From assembly GCA_016931295.1 (NCBI GenBank), contig JAFGEZ010000038.1, forward strand, positions 1 through 64,000: a stretch of 64,000 bases of DNA, written 5' to 3'. A program made the translations under genes and the position numbers. The number at the start of each line of letters is the position of its first letter. Within the stretch, counting starts at the first letter, position 1. Below the pieces are notes generated by a model, which ran no database searches, was not told where the DNA came from, and saw nothing but the letters and a program-made list of their open reading frames with translations. Origin of the DNA: Candidatus Krumholzibacteriota bacterium. Lineage in GTDB: Bacteria > Krumholzibacteriota > Krumholzibacteriia > Krumholzibacteriales > Krumholzibacteriaceae. Below are positions 57,172 through 64,000 of this stretch, piece after piece.

Positions 57172-59234
57172 GATCTTCCCTCCCCGCCCGGTCCCGCGCC
57201 GATCCAGCGCTCGAGCCAGGCGTGGAACTCGCCGTACCAGCAGATCGAGTTCTGCGCCGTCAAAACCCAGTGGTTCTCGTCGGGGAAGTAGACGAGCCGG
57301 GCCGGCACCCCTTTCGCCTTGAGCATCCCGTAGCACTCGAGCCCGTTGCCGATCGGCACGCGGTAGTCCTTCTCGCCGTGGACGACGAGGGTCGGCGTGA
57401 CGTAGCGCTCCATGTGGTGCGCCGGGCTCCAGCGCAGGATGTTCTCGAGACCGTCCCACGGTTGTCCGCCGTAGGATCGCTCCCGCCCGTGGGTGATGTC
57501 GCTCCCGAACTGCACGCAGAGGTCGAAGACGCCGGCGTGGTTGATGATGCAGGCGAAGCGGTCGGTCTGCGTGCCGATCCAGCTGACCAGGTAGCCGCCG
57601 TACGAGCCGCCGGCCACCGCCATCCTGGACTCGTCCACGTAGCCGCGAGCGACGAGCAGGTCGACGGCCCGCATGACGTCCTCGTACGGCTTGCGGCCGT
57701 GCTCGCCGGTGATGGCGTCGGTGTAGTCCTGCCCGAAGCTCGACGAGCCGTGGAAGTTGACGCAGGCCGTCACGTAGCCCGGCGCGGCGAAAGCCTGCGC
57801 GTTCCAGCGGTAGTGGAAGAAGTCGCCGAAGGTGCCGTGCGGCCCCCCGTGTACGAGGACGAGGAGCGGCCATTTCCTCGACGGATCGAATCCCGGCGGC
57901 AAAAGGACGAACATCTGCACGTCCTCCTCCCCCCACCCCGCGTAGGTGACGTCCTCGACCTCGGCCCATTCGATGCCGGCCAGGACGGCCCCGTTGATCT
58001 CCCCGGTCAGATCGACGAAACCCGTCCCGTTTTCCCCGACGGCGCAGACCGTGGCCGGTTGGGAGAGATCCTGGTGCAGGAAGACGAGACGGCCGCCGGG
58101 AAGCGGATGAACCGACGCGTTCGTTCCGCCGCGGAAGACCTCCTTCACCGCGCCGCCCCCGACGGGCACGGAGAAGATCGAGGTCATCGCGCGGTCCTCG
58201 GCGCCGAAGAAGACGGTGCGCCCCTTCGCGTCGGTGCGCCAGCCGGCGGGAGACCGGTCGAACGCTTCGGCGAGAAGCGTCCGTTCGCCGCTATGGCGAT
58301 CGTAGCGGACGAGGCGCGTGCGGTCGGCGTAGAAGCCGATCGTCTTCTGTGCGCCGTAGAGGATGTACCTGCCGTCCGGCGTGTAGTACGGCGAGAAGTC
58401 GTCGGCGGGATTCGCCGCGGTGATGTTCTCCCAGGCGCCGGGGCGACCGATGTCGAGGAGGTAGACGTCCGCCTCGAGCGAGTCGTAGGGCGAGCCGTGC
58501 CGGAAGGCGCTGAAGGCGATCTCCTCGCCCGCCGGGGCGACGTCGAAGTCGATCCCCCCGGAGGAGCAGAGTCGGTCCCAGTTGGGCATGAGGTCGACGG
58601 TCGTTCCCGTCTCGACATCGACGACGAAGAGATGCGGCACGTATCCGTCGGTCAACCAGTGGTCCCAGTAGCGGTAGAAGCGGTCCTCCGTCCGTATCGC
58701 CGTCACCCTGCTCTCCGCGCGGCGGTCGATCTCGGCCTTCATCGAGTCGAGATCGGCCTCCCAGCCGGGAAGCACCTGCGAGACGAAGACGATGCGGCGT
58801 CCGCCGGGGAGCCAGCGCGGGCTCGAGGCGCCGAGCGGCATGTCGGTCACGGCGCGCGCCTCGCCGCCGCCACGCGGGATGACGTGTATCTGCGCCTTCT
58901 CCCCTTCGCGCTTCGCCGTGAAGGCGAGCAGGCTGCCGTCGTGGCTCCACGCGGGCGAGCCCTCGGTCGTCGGCCCCGTCGTGAAGCGGCGGATGCCCGA
59001 GCCGTCGGTGGCGACGAGCCAAATGTCCCCCCGGCCCTCGTTCTTCTCGACGTCGTATTCGGTGACGACGACCGCCGCGAGGCGACCGTCCGGCGAGACG
59101 GCGAGCGATCCGATGCGGTCGAGTTCCCAGAGATCGGTGGCGGTGATCGGCCGTGTGTCGGCAGCGAATGCGGCTGTCGAGAAGACGGCGATCGCGACGC
59201 ACGGCGCGACGAGACGCAACAGACGATGTCTCAC
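57168..59234 (-). CDS. S9 family prolyl oligopeptidase (secreted)
   Basis: 688 residues. After a signal peptide (1-24) comes a WD/PD40-like beta-propeller (about 40-400, segments such as PAWSHDGSLLAFTAKR and PYYTPDGRYILYGA) and an alpha/beta-hydrolase domain with candidate Ser544 (GGSYGGY), Asp623 (HGEKDYRVP) and His655 (DENHWV). This is the architecture of dipeptidyl- or acylaminoacyl-peptidases. The start is GTG at 59234 with AAGGAGGA ideally placed. It is the first gene of the coupled pair with ggt; a terminator-like hairpin separates it from sppA upstream. Confidence 0.93.
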   Translation of the reverse strand: MRHRLLRLVAPCVAIAVFSTAAFAADTRPITATDLWELDRIGSLAVSPDGRLAAVVVTEYDVEKNEGRGDIWLVATDGSGIRRFTTGPTTEGSPAWSHDGSLLAFTAKREGEKAQIHVIPRGGGEARAVTDMPLGASSPRWLPGGRRIVFVSQVLPGWEADLDSMKAEIDRRAESRVTAIRTEDRFYRYWDHWLTDGYVPHLFVVDVETGTTVDLMPNWDRLCSSGGIDFDVAPAGEEIAFSAFRHGSPYDSLEADVYLLDIGRPGAWENITAANPADDFSPYYTPDGRYILYGAQKTIGFYADRTRLVRYDRHSGERTLLAEAFDRSPAGWRTDAKGRTVFFGAEDRAMTSIFSVPVGGGAVKEVFRGGTNASVHPLPGGRLVFLHQDLSQPATVCAVGENGTGFVDLTGEINGAVLAGIEWAEVEDVTYAGWGEEDVQMFVLLPPGFDPSRKWPLLVLVHGGPHGTFGDFFHYRWNAQAFAAPGYVTACVNFHGSSSFGQDYTDAITGEHGRKPYEDVMRAVDLLVARGYVDESRMAVAGGSYGGYLVSWIGTQTDRFACIINHAGVFDLCVQFGSDITHGRERSYGGQPWDGLENILRWSPAHHMERYVTPTLVVHGEKDYRVPIGNGLECYGMLKAKGVPARLVYFPDENHWVLTAQNSICWYGEFHAWLERWIGAGPGGEGRS

Positions 59235-59308
59235 GATGTCCTCCTTGCACGAACTGATATCGACCCGGAGAGCCTACCCCCCGGGCGACGCCCTGTCAAC
59301 CGGCGCAG

Positions 59309-59342
59309 AAACGGGGCGGCGCCCTGCCGGGCGCCGCCCCGT
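59309..59342 (-). terminator. Terminator-like hairpin after sppA
   Basis: A 14-bp perfect GC-rich stem (59311-59324 with 59329-59342) with a 4-base loop is followed on the minus strand by TTTCT, a weak T-run. Confidence 0.65.
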
Positions 59343-59368
59343 GCGAGATGCATCGTATCGCGCCGCGT

Positions 59369-61105
59369 CTATTCGGCGGGAACGGTGGCCAGGGCGTCGA
59401 GCCGCCCCTCGGCGACCGTGCGCCACGTCTCGGCCACGTCGGTGCGGATCATCCGCCAGACGACGTAGCGGGTCACGGCCGAGAGGGATCCCTGCCCGCT
59501 CGTGATCGACTCGAGCAGGCCCTTCCTCTTCGGCCAGTGCTCGACCGTCACTTCCTCGTCCCCGGGGATCTCGGCCATCTCGCGGGCGATCTCGATCGCG
59601 CGGTCGAGGCCGCCGAGCTCGTCGACGAGGCCGTTCTTTTTCGCCTGGCGTCCCGTCCACACGCGGCCGTGGGCGAGCTTCTCGGCCTCCTCGAAGGTCA
59701 TCCCGCGGCGGTCGGCGACATCGGCGAGCCACGCGTTGAAGCCTTTCCAGTGGTCCTTCGTGAAGATGTCCCACTCCTCCTCGGTGAAATCGCTGAAGGA
59801 GGACCACATCAGGGCGTGCGGGCCCTTCGTGGCCGCGTCGGCGGTGATGCCGAGCTTCTCGAAGAAGCCCTTCATGTTGAACTTCATCGAGATCGAGCCG
59901 ATCGAGCCGGTGAGCGTCGTCGGATCGGCCACGATGCGGCTCGCCCGGTAGGAGATCATGTAGCCGCCCGAGGCGGCCACGTCGACCATCGAGACGACGA
60001 CCGGCTTCTCGTCTGCCGTGATGTCGGCCTCGCGGCTCATGAGATCGCTCGCCAGACTCTCGCCGCCGCCGCTGTCCACGCGGAATACGATCGCCGCGAC
60101 GTCCTCGTCGCGCCGCGCGCGACGAAACTCGGCGTTGATCGTCTCGTGGCCCATCATGATGCCGAAGAGCGGATCCACCTTGTTGACCCGCCCGCCGATC
60201 ATCCCCTGCGCGTGGATGACGACGATCTTCTTCTTTCCGTCGTTGAAGCCGAGATCCTTCGGCTCCTCGTCGGCGTACCGGCCCTGCGAGACGACGTTCA
60301 GCTTCTCGTCGTCCTCCTGCCTGAGCATCGCATCGAGCTCGTCCCAGTAGAGCAGCCGGTCGACGAGACCGAATTCGACGGCCGCCTCGGGGAGGAACTG
60401 GGCGTGGTTCATGATCTCGACGAGTTCCAGCTCGGTGATGCCGCGATCGGCCTCGATCGCCGAGACGTACATGTCCCAGTACTCGTCGAGCATCCACATG
60501 TCGTTCTCGCGCGCCGGGCCGGACATGTCGGTGCGGGTGACCATCTCCGCGGCCGACTTGTAGTCCTTGATCTTGTGGACGTTCGGGTTGATGCCGAGTT
60601 TCTCGAGCATCGACTTCGCGTGGATGGATCCGCGGTAGAAGCCGAGGAACTGGATGTACCCGGTCGGCGGCATGTAGATCGAGTCGCAGGCCGCGGCGAG
60701 GTAGTAGGTGCCCCGGTCCATCGAATCGGCCCAGCCATAGACCTTCTTGCCGGAGGCCCTGACCGCGCCGACCGCCCCGCGGATCTCCTCCATCTTGGCG
60801 GCCCCGAGGTTGTTCGCCGAGGAGAGCTTCAGGATGACGCCGTCGATGCGGTCGTCGTGGCGCACCTTCTCGAGATTCGAGAGGATGCGCTGAAGGGTCT
60901 CCGGCTTGCCTCCCATGACCTCTGACAGTATCCCGCCGGGCGGGTCGAACTCGGTCACGTCGCCGTAGATGTCGATGACGAGCCAGGAGTGGTCCTCGAT
61001 CTTCGACTTCTCGTTCGCCTTCGACGCGACCACGCCGACGACGACGAGGATGACCACGACGATCGCCAGGAAGGACGCGAGAAAGGCACGGAAAAAGGAT
61101 TTCAC
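59369..61105 (-). CDS. sppA: Signal peptide peptidase SppA, 67-kDa type
   Basis: 578 residues with an N-terminal transmembrane anchor (about 8-30, FLASFLAIVVVILVVVGVVA). Two S49-type domains. The candidate catalytic Lys183 lies in DYKSAAEMV and Ser379 in DVAASGGYMIS, as in the Ser/Lys dyad of E. coli SppA. It degrades cleaved signal peptides in the membrane. The start is GTG at 61105, eight bases after GGAGGTG; the longer frame from 61156 is not used. Some domain regions read CDSIYMPPTGYIQFLGF, typical of SppA's first repeat. Confidence 0.94.
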   Translation of the reverse strand: MKSFFRAFLASFLAIVVVILVVVGVVASKANEKSKIEDHSWLVIDIYGDVTEFDPPGGILSEVMGGKPETLQRILSNLEKVRHDDRIDGVILKLSSANNLGAAKMEEIRGAVGAVRASGKKVYGWADSMDRGTYYLAAACDSIYMPPTGYIQFLGFYRGSIHAKSMLEKLGINPNVHKIKDYKSAAEMVTRTDMSGPARENDMWMLDEYWDMYVSAIEADRGITELELVEIMNHAQFLPEAAVEFGLVDRLLYWDELDAMLRQEDDEKLNVVSQGRYADEEPKDLGFNDGKKKIVVIHAQGMIGGRVNKVDPLFGIMMGHETINAEFRRARRDEDVAAIVFRVDSGGGESLASDLMSREADITADEKPVVVSMVDVAASGGYMISYRASRIVADPTTLTGSIGSISMKFNMKGFFEKLGITADAATKGPHALMWSSFSDFTEEEWDIFTKDHWKGFNAWLADVADRRGMTFEEAEKLAHGRVWTGRQAKKNGLVDELGGLDRAIEIAREMAEIPGDEEVTVEHWPKRKGLLESITSGQGSLSAVTRYVVWRMIRTDVAETWRTVAEGRLDALATVPAE

Positions 61106-61280
61106 CGTCTGCACCTCCGGAATCGAAACGCGTTGAATGGATGATCCGCGCGGCACGAAGGGGGCCGGGGACGAGGCCGCCGGTCCGGCGCACCCACCCC
61201 GGCCTCTACCGTCGTTGCCACTGAATACGGCCCGCCGGGGCGGAAAGTTGCGGCGACTCGACGCCGGCTGCCTCGGCGAT

Positions 61281-61763
61281 TCAGCCGGCCAGCTCCTTCT
61301 TCATCTCGAAGAGGAAAAGCATGTGCTGCTGCTCCTCGGCGATGAGCTTCTTGACGACCGCCTGCCCCTTCTCGTCGAGAAAGCCGGAAAGGCCGCTGAA
61401 GAAGAGGATCGCGTCCTTCTCGAACCCGATTCCCTTGTCGAGGGCGTCGGCCGGCGTCTTGATGATCCCGGCGAACTCCTCCGGCGTCATCTCCCGGTAG
61501 AGCTCGCTCTCGACGACGGCCTGCATGTAGGCCTCCATCTCGCCGCCGTACGACTCGGCGTAGGTCGCGTGCGCCACCGTGTCCCGTATCGCCGTGAACC
61601 GCTCGATGTGGGACTCCTCCCAGTCGCGGAGCTTGCCGAACAGCTCCGCGAGGGGGGTCTTGTCCTTGAAGCGCTCGGCGGCGAGCGCGTAGAAATCGCG
61701 GCGCTTCCTCTCCTTCTCGATGCCGATCTCGACGATCTCGCCGGGCTGAAGGATCTTGCTCAT
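61281..61763 (-). CDS. Rubrerythrin-like ferritin-fold diiron protein
   Basis: 160 residues, a four-helix bundle. Metal-ligand-like residues are visible: EKERKRRDFY, WEESHIERF, EKDAILFF and EEQQHMLFLFE (E-x-x-H pairs). No rubredoxin CxxC domain is present, so it is the short 'ferritin-like rubrerythrin' type seen in anaerobes. Likely role: peroxide reduction or iron handling. GGAGGAATACG precedes the ATG. Confidence 0.88.
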   Translation of the reverse strand: MSKILQPGEIVEIGIEKERKRRDFYALAAERFKDKTPLAELFGKLRDWEESHIERFTAIRDTVAHATYAESYGGEMEAYMQAVVESELYREMTPEEFAGIIKTPADALDKGIGFEKDAILFFSGLSGFLDEKGQAVVKKLIAEEQQHMLFLFEMKKELAG

Positions 61764-61827
61764 CGTATTCCTCCTCCGTCCATTCGTGTCAGTGCGTCGC
61801 GCGCGGCCAAATCGGCCGCGGCGAGGG

Positions 61828-63027
61828 TCAGAAGGCCGATACGAATCCCCCGACGAGCCGCGTTCGCTCGTCTTCCGCCTCGTAGGTGCCTTCGGCCAGC
61901 AGGCGAAGGTTGCGTTTCAGCAGGTAGCTGAAGCTCAACGTGTAGCTCTCGTAGTCGAGCCCCGCGATGTCCGAGTCGATCCAGTTGACCAGGAAGGTGA
62001 CGAATTCCCGGCCGAGTTCTCCGCGGGGCGCGAGGATCGCCTCGACCATGAGGGCCTTGGTGTCGATCCCGACCGGGGACACGGAGAAGAAGAAGGGGTT
62101 GTCGTCGTGGCGCTGCAGGTACTGCGCGTTCACCTGGAACTTCTCGCCCGCGTCGACGGTGCCGTCGACGCCCCAGTAGTAGTGCTCGTTGTCGACGTTC
62201 CCGCCGCCGGTTCCCCGGACCGACTTGCAGAGGTAGCCGAATCCCCCGGCTCGGACCGGGCCGACGCCCTGCGAGAGCCGCAAAAGCACGTTCTTCCAGT
62301 CGTCCTCGTCGAAGAGCCCGTCGACGGCCTCCCCCTTGCCGTTGCCGTTCACCACCTCGACGACGACGTCGGTGCCGAATCCCGTGCCGTACGTCATCAT
62401 GACGCCGCGGTCGTAGGTGAGGTTGGTGGGGCTGTCCCCCACGCGGAACTTGTAGCACTCGTAGTCCTCGAAGGTCAGGCGCAGCTCCCGCTTGAAGAGC
62501 GGGTCGGAGGCCTGGAACTGCCCGACCATCGCGTCGAACTCGACGCCGAAGAGATTGTTGAAATGCAGGTAGGCGTCCTCGATGCCGGCGACCTCGCCAC
62601 GCTCGTTCATGTAGAAGTAGAAATAGAAACCGATGTGCTCGGAGAGGTTGCCGCCGGTCAGGAGCTTGATCCCGTAGGGAGTCTCGAGGTCCGCGAAATC
62701 CCCGTCGTCGGCGTCGGTGTAGGAGGCGTAGGCGTCGAAGCGGACGGCCAGCGGCAGAGCGCGGTGGAGGGTGAGCAGGTCGTCGCCGGTGTCGAGGAAC
62801 TCGCGAGCCGGCTCCTGCCCCTCGAGCCGGAAGGCGTTCCCGGCGAACTCCTCCCCGAAGGCCTTGAGGCGCGGGACCGGGGCGTGGCAAGTCGTGCAGG
62901 ACATCCGGTACTTGCGCGCGAAGGCCGGGATCGCGCCTGCCTCGCCGGGCGCGAGGACCGTCAGCCCGACGGCGAGGAGCGCCGCGAAAGCGACGCCGCC
63001 GGCCGGCCTGGTCGAGAGTCGATGCAT
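61828..63027 (-). CDS. Outer-membrane barrel protein with one N-terminal c-type haem motif
   Basis: 399 residues. A signal peptide (1 to about 33) precedes a short domain with one haem-binding motif, MSCTTCHAPVPRL (CTTCH). The remaining ~300 residues show amphipathic beta-strands with regular aromatic pairs (FYFYFYMNERG, YYWGVDGTV) ending in F, consistent with a porin-like beta-barrel with a terminal aromatic residue. The combination resembles haem-containing porins near multihaem cytochromes in metal- or sulfur-metabolising bacteria. GGGGG precedes the ATG. It is next to the cytochrome-type gene at the right edge. Confidence 0.82.
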   Translation of the reverse strand: MHRLSTRPAGGVAFAALLAVGLTVLAPGEAGAIPAFARKYRMSCTTCHAPVPRLKAFGEEFAGNAFRLEGQEPAREFLDTGDDLLTLHRALPLAVRFDAYASYTDADDGDFADLETPYGIKLLTGGNLSEHIGFYFYFYMNERGEVAGIEDAYLHFNNLFGVEFDAMVGQFQASDPLFKRELRLTFEDYECYKFRVGDSPTNLTYDRGVMMTYGTGFGTDVVVEVVNGNGKGEAVDGLFDEDDWKNVLLRLSQGVGPVRAGGFGYLCKSVRGTGGGNVDNEHYYWGVDGTVDAGEKFQVNAQYLQRHDDNPFFFSVSPVGIDTKALMVEAILAPRGELGREFVTFLVNWIDSDIAGLDYESYTLSFSYLLKRNLRLLAEGTYEAEDERTRLVGGFVSAF

Positions 63028-63208
63028 GTGAATCCCCCTGTGAAAAAGCGAGAGCCGGACCGGCCGCCGCCGCGGACGGCCGACGGCCCATCATAGCAGG
63101 AGCGGGGAGGGCGGCCAAGCACGATTTCCCGGAACCCGGTCCGCCCGGAACGCGCCGCCGCGTCGGGATCGCCCCCGTTTGCCGGATCGACGACACCCCG
63201 CGGCTCGG

Positions 63209-64000
63209 TCAGTCCCAGACCTCCACCCAGGTCTCGGCGCGGTTGACGACGATCGGCTCCTTCTCGTCGGGAGGCACGCCGAGGAAATCGGCCACCGATG
63301 CGACGAGCCGCCGGTACCGGAGGGTCGCGCGGAACCGGACCCGGCCCGGCTCGACCTCGTCGGGGATCGTCCAGGTGTAGGTCTCGATCTTCGTCTCGCG
63401 GGGACCGATCCGGTAGTCGACGCCCTGGCTCGCCGTGTTCCACTGCGCGATCGTCCGCCGCCCCTCCCGGTCGAAATAGGGCAGGCAGAAGACGCGGTCG
63501 CCCTCGGGGAGGGAGTCCCGCGGCAGCCCGGCGAATGCGTCGTCGCCGATCATGAACCCGATGTCCCTGTAGACGAGCTCGTTGCTCGCGATCGTCTGCT
63601 CCTCGCCCTCGAATCCCTTCCGGTCGACCGGCAGATGGTAGATTCTGCCGGCGTCGTCGATTGCCTCGACGTGGAGCCAGAGCTGGCGCTCCTCGGCCGA
63701 GCCGGAGGGCACCTTGTGACCGCACTTCTGGTTGAAGAGCTGCACGGTGATCACGCACCGGTCGCCGGGGAAGAGCTCGCGGACGTCGGGGTGCATCCGC
63801 ACCTCGATCGACCCGCGGACCTTGCCGGCGTCGTGCGCGCCGTGGAAGAGGTGCTGGGCGACGTCGGGGTGCGGCTCGCGGGCGGTGTTGGCGTTCCGGC
63901 CGGGAGCGCGGGGCATGTGGCAGACGTGGCAGGGAACACCCTCGGCGGCGTAGGGCCCCTCCTTCCACTCGAGCTGGGTCGATTTCACCCAGACCCCGAA
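63209..64000 (-). CDS. Multihaem-cytochrome-type secreted protein, N-terminus beyond the window
   Basis: 263 residues are visible; the frame is open to base 64,000, so the 5' end is missing. One c-haem motif (GVPCHVCHMP) lies within the first 25 visible residues, and the rest (DVRELFPGDRCVITVQLFNQKCGHKVPSG onward) is a beta-rich C-terminal domain without a haem motif. The order haem region then beta-sandwich is known from secreted multihaem proteins of the NrfA/octahaem or perihaem type; the number of further haems upstream cannot be seen. It shares its strand and likely its redox role with the barrel protein downstream. Confidence 0.78.
   Translation of the reverse strand, partial: FGVWVKSTQLEWKEGPYAAEGVPCHVCHMPRAPGRNANTAREPHPDVAQHLFHGAHDAGKVRGSIEVRMHPDVRELFPGDRCVITVQLFNQKCGHKVPSGSAEERQLWLHVEAIDDAGRIYHLPVDRKGFEGEEQTIASNELVYRDIGFMIGDDAFAGLPRDSLPEGDRVFCLPYFDREGRRTIAQWNTASQGVDYRIGPRETKIETYTWTIPDEVEPGRVRFRATLRYRRLVASVADFLGVPPDEKEPIVVNRAETWVEVWD

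Overview
The window is about 64 kb of dense, high-GC bacterial chromosome. No rRNA, tRNA, CRISPR array or complete mobile element was seen. Four secreted proteins end in the same C-terminal beta-sandwich (core NPFNPxTTI, closing with RK(L/M)xLxR), which resembles the FlgD-like / type A sorting tails of FCB-group bacteria. With GTP-dependent PEPCK, the Mrp/MinD/NifX-type iron-sulfur cluster, a DUF2378-family protein and many secreted peptidases, this suggests an uncultured FCB-related lineage of the Krumholzibacteriota / Eisenbacteria / Latescibacterota kind. That placement is inference; no marker gene for taxonomy is present. Long antisense open frames exist through almost every gene because of GC-skewed codon use and were discarded.

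Layout. 1-5454: a giant secreted subtilisin-like protein, cut by the left edge. 5625-10364, all minus: a methyltransferase, a methionine gamma-lyase / cystathionine-synthase type PLP enzyme, a NifU/IscU scaffold, a serine-acetyltransferase-like hexapeptide protein, a small membrane protein and a GT4 glycosyltransferase. 10607-15508: a second giant subtilase with a duplicated beta-helix and sorting tail. 15525-20237: a methyltransferase, a secreted von Willebrand A protein, two small membrane proteins, then an accessory patch with an HNH nuclease, a GIY-YIG-like protein and a broken PD-(D/E)XK nuclease.

20387-26621 is the most coherent system: three P-loop ATPases (one Mrp/NBP35 fused to a NifX domain, two MinD-like with embedded ferredoxin domains), a DUF5320 protein and two more NifX-domain proteins, in one overlapping minus-strand operon. 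It has a textbook sigma-54 promoter (25104-25120) and lies next to a PAS/AAA+/Fis sigma-54 activator. Two copies of one palindromic site, at 25213-25236 and 26749-26772, look like that activator's binding sites. Divergent from the regulator is a translationally coupled ATP-grasp ligase and PLP-dependent amino-acid decarboxylase pair (26934-29680), a possible small-molecule or peptide-modifying module.

29765-41187 holds a MuiA-like protein, a pyruvate-kinase-like alpha/beta protein, a DUF2378 protein, a lipoprotein M3 peptidase, a metallophosphoesterase, a large secreted protein with sorting tail, and pckG. 41204-50716 holds an orphan FtsX/MacB-type permease, an unusual exported fusion of CBM9-like, LolA-like and O-methyltransferase domains, an OmpR/EnvZ-type two-component pair, an exported Ntn-hydrolase, and a DDAH-like hydrolase coupled to a flavoredoxin. 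50959-61105 holds a CHRD/DUF4397 secreted protein with a tandem duplication, a propeller-like secreted protein, coupled gamma-glutamyltransferase and S9 peptidase genes, and SppA. 61281-64000 holds a rubrerythrin-like protein, a CxxCH-bearing outer-membrane barrel and the end of a multihaem-type cytochrome, suggesting redox chemistry at the envelope.

Overall the region is rich in secreted peptidases and surface proteins (peptide scavenging) and in iron-sulfur / haem handling.
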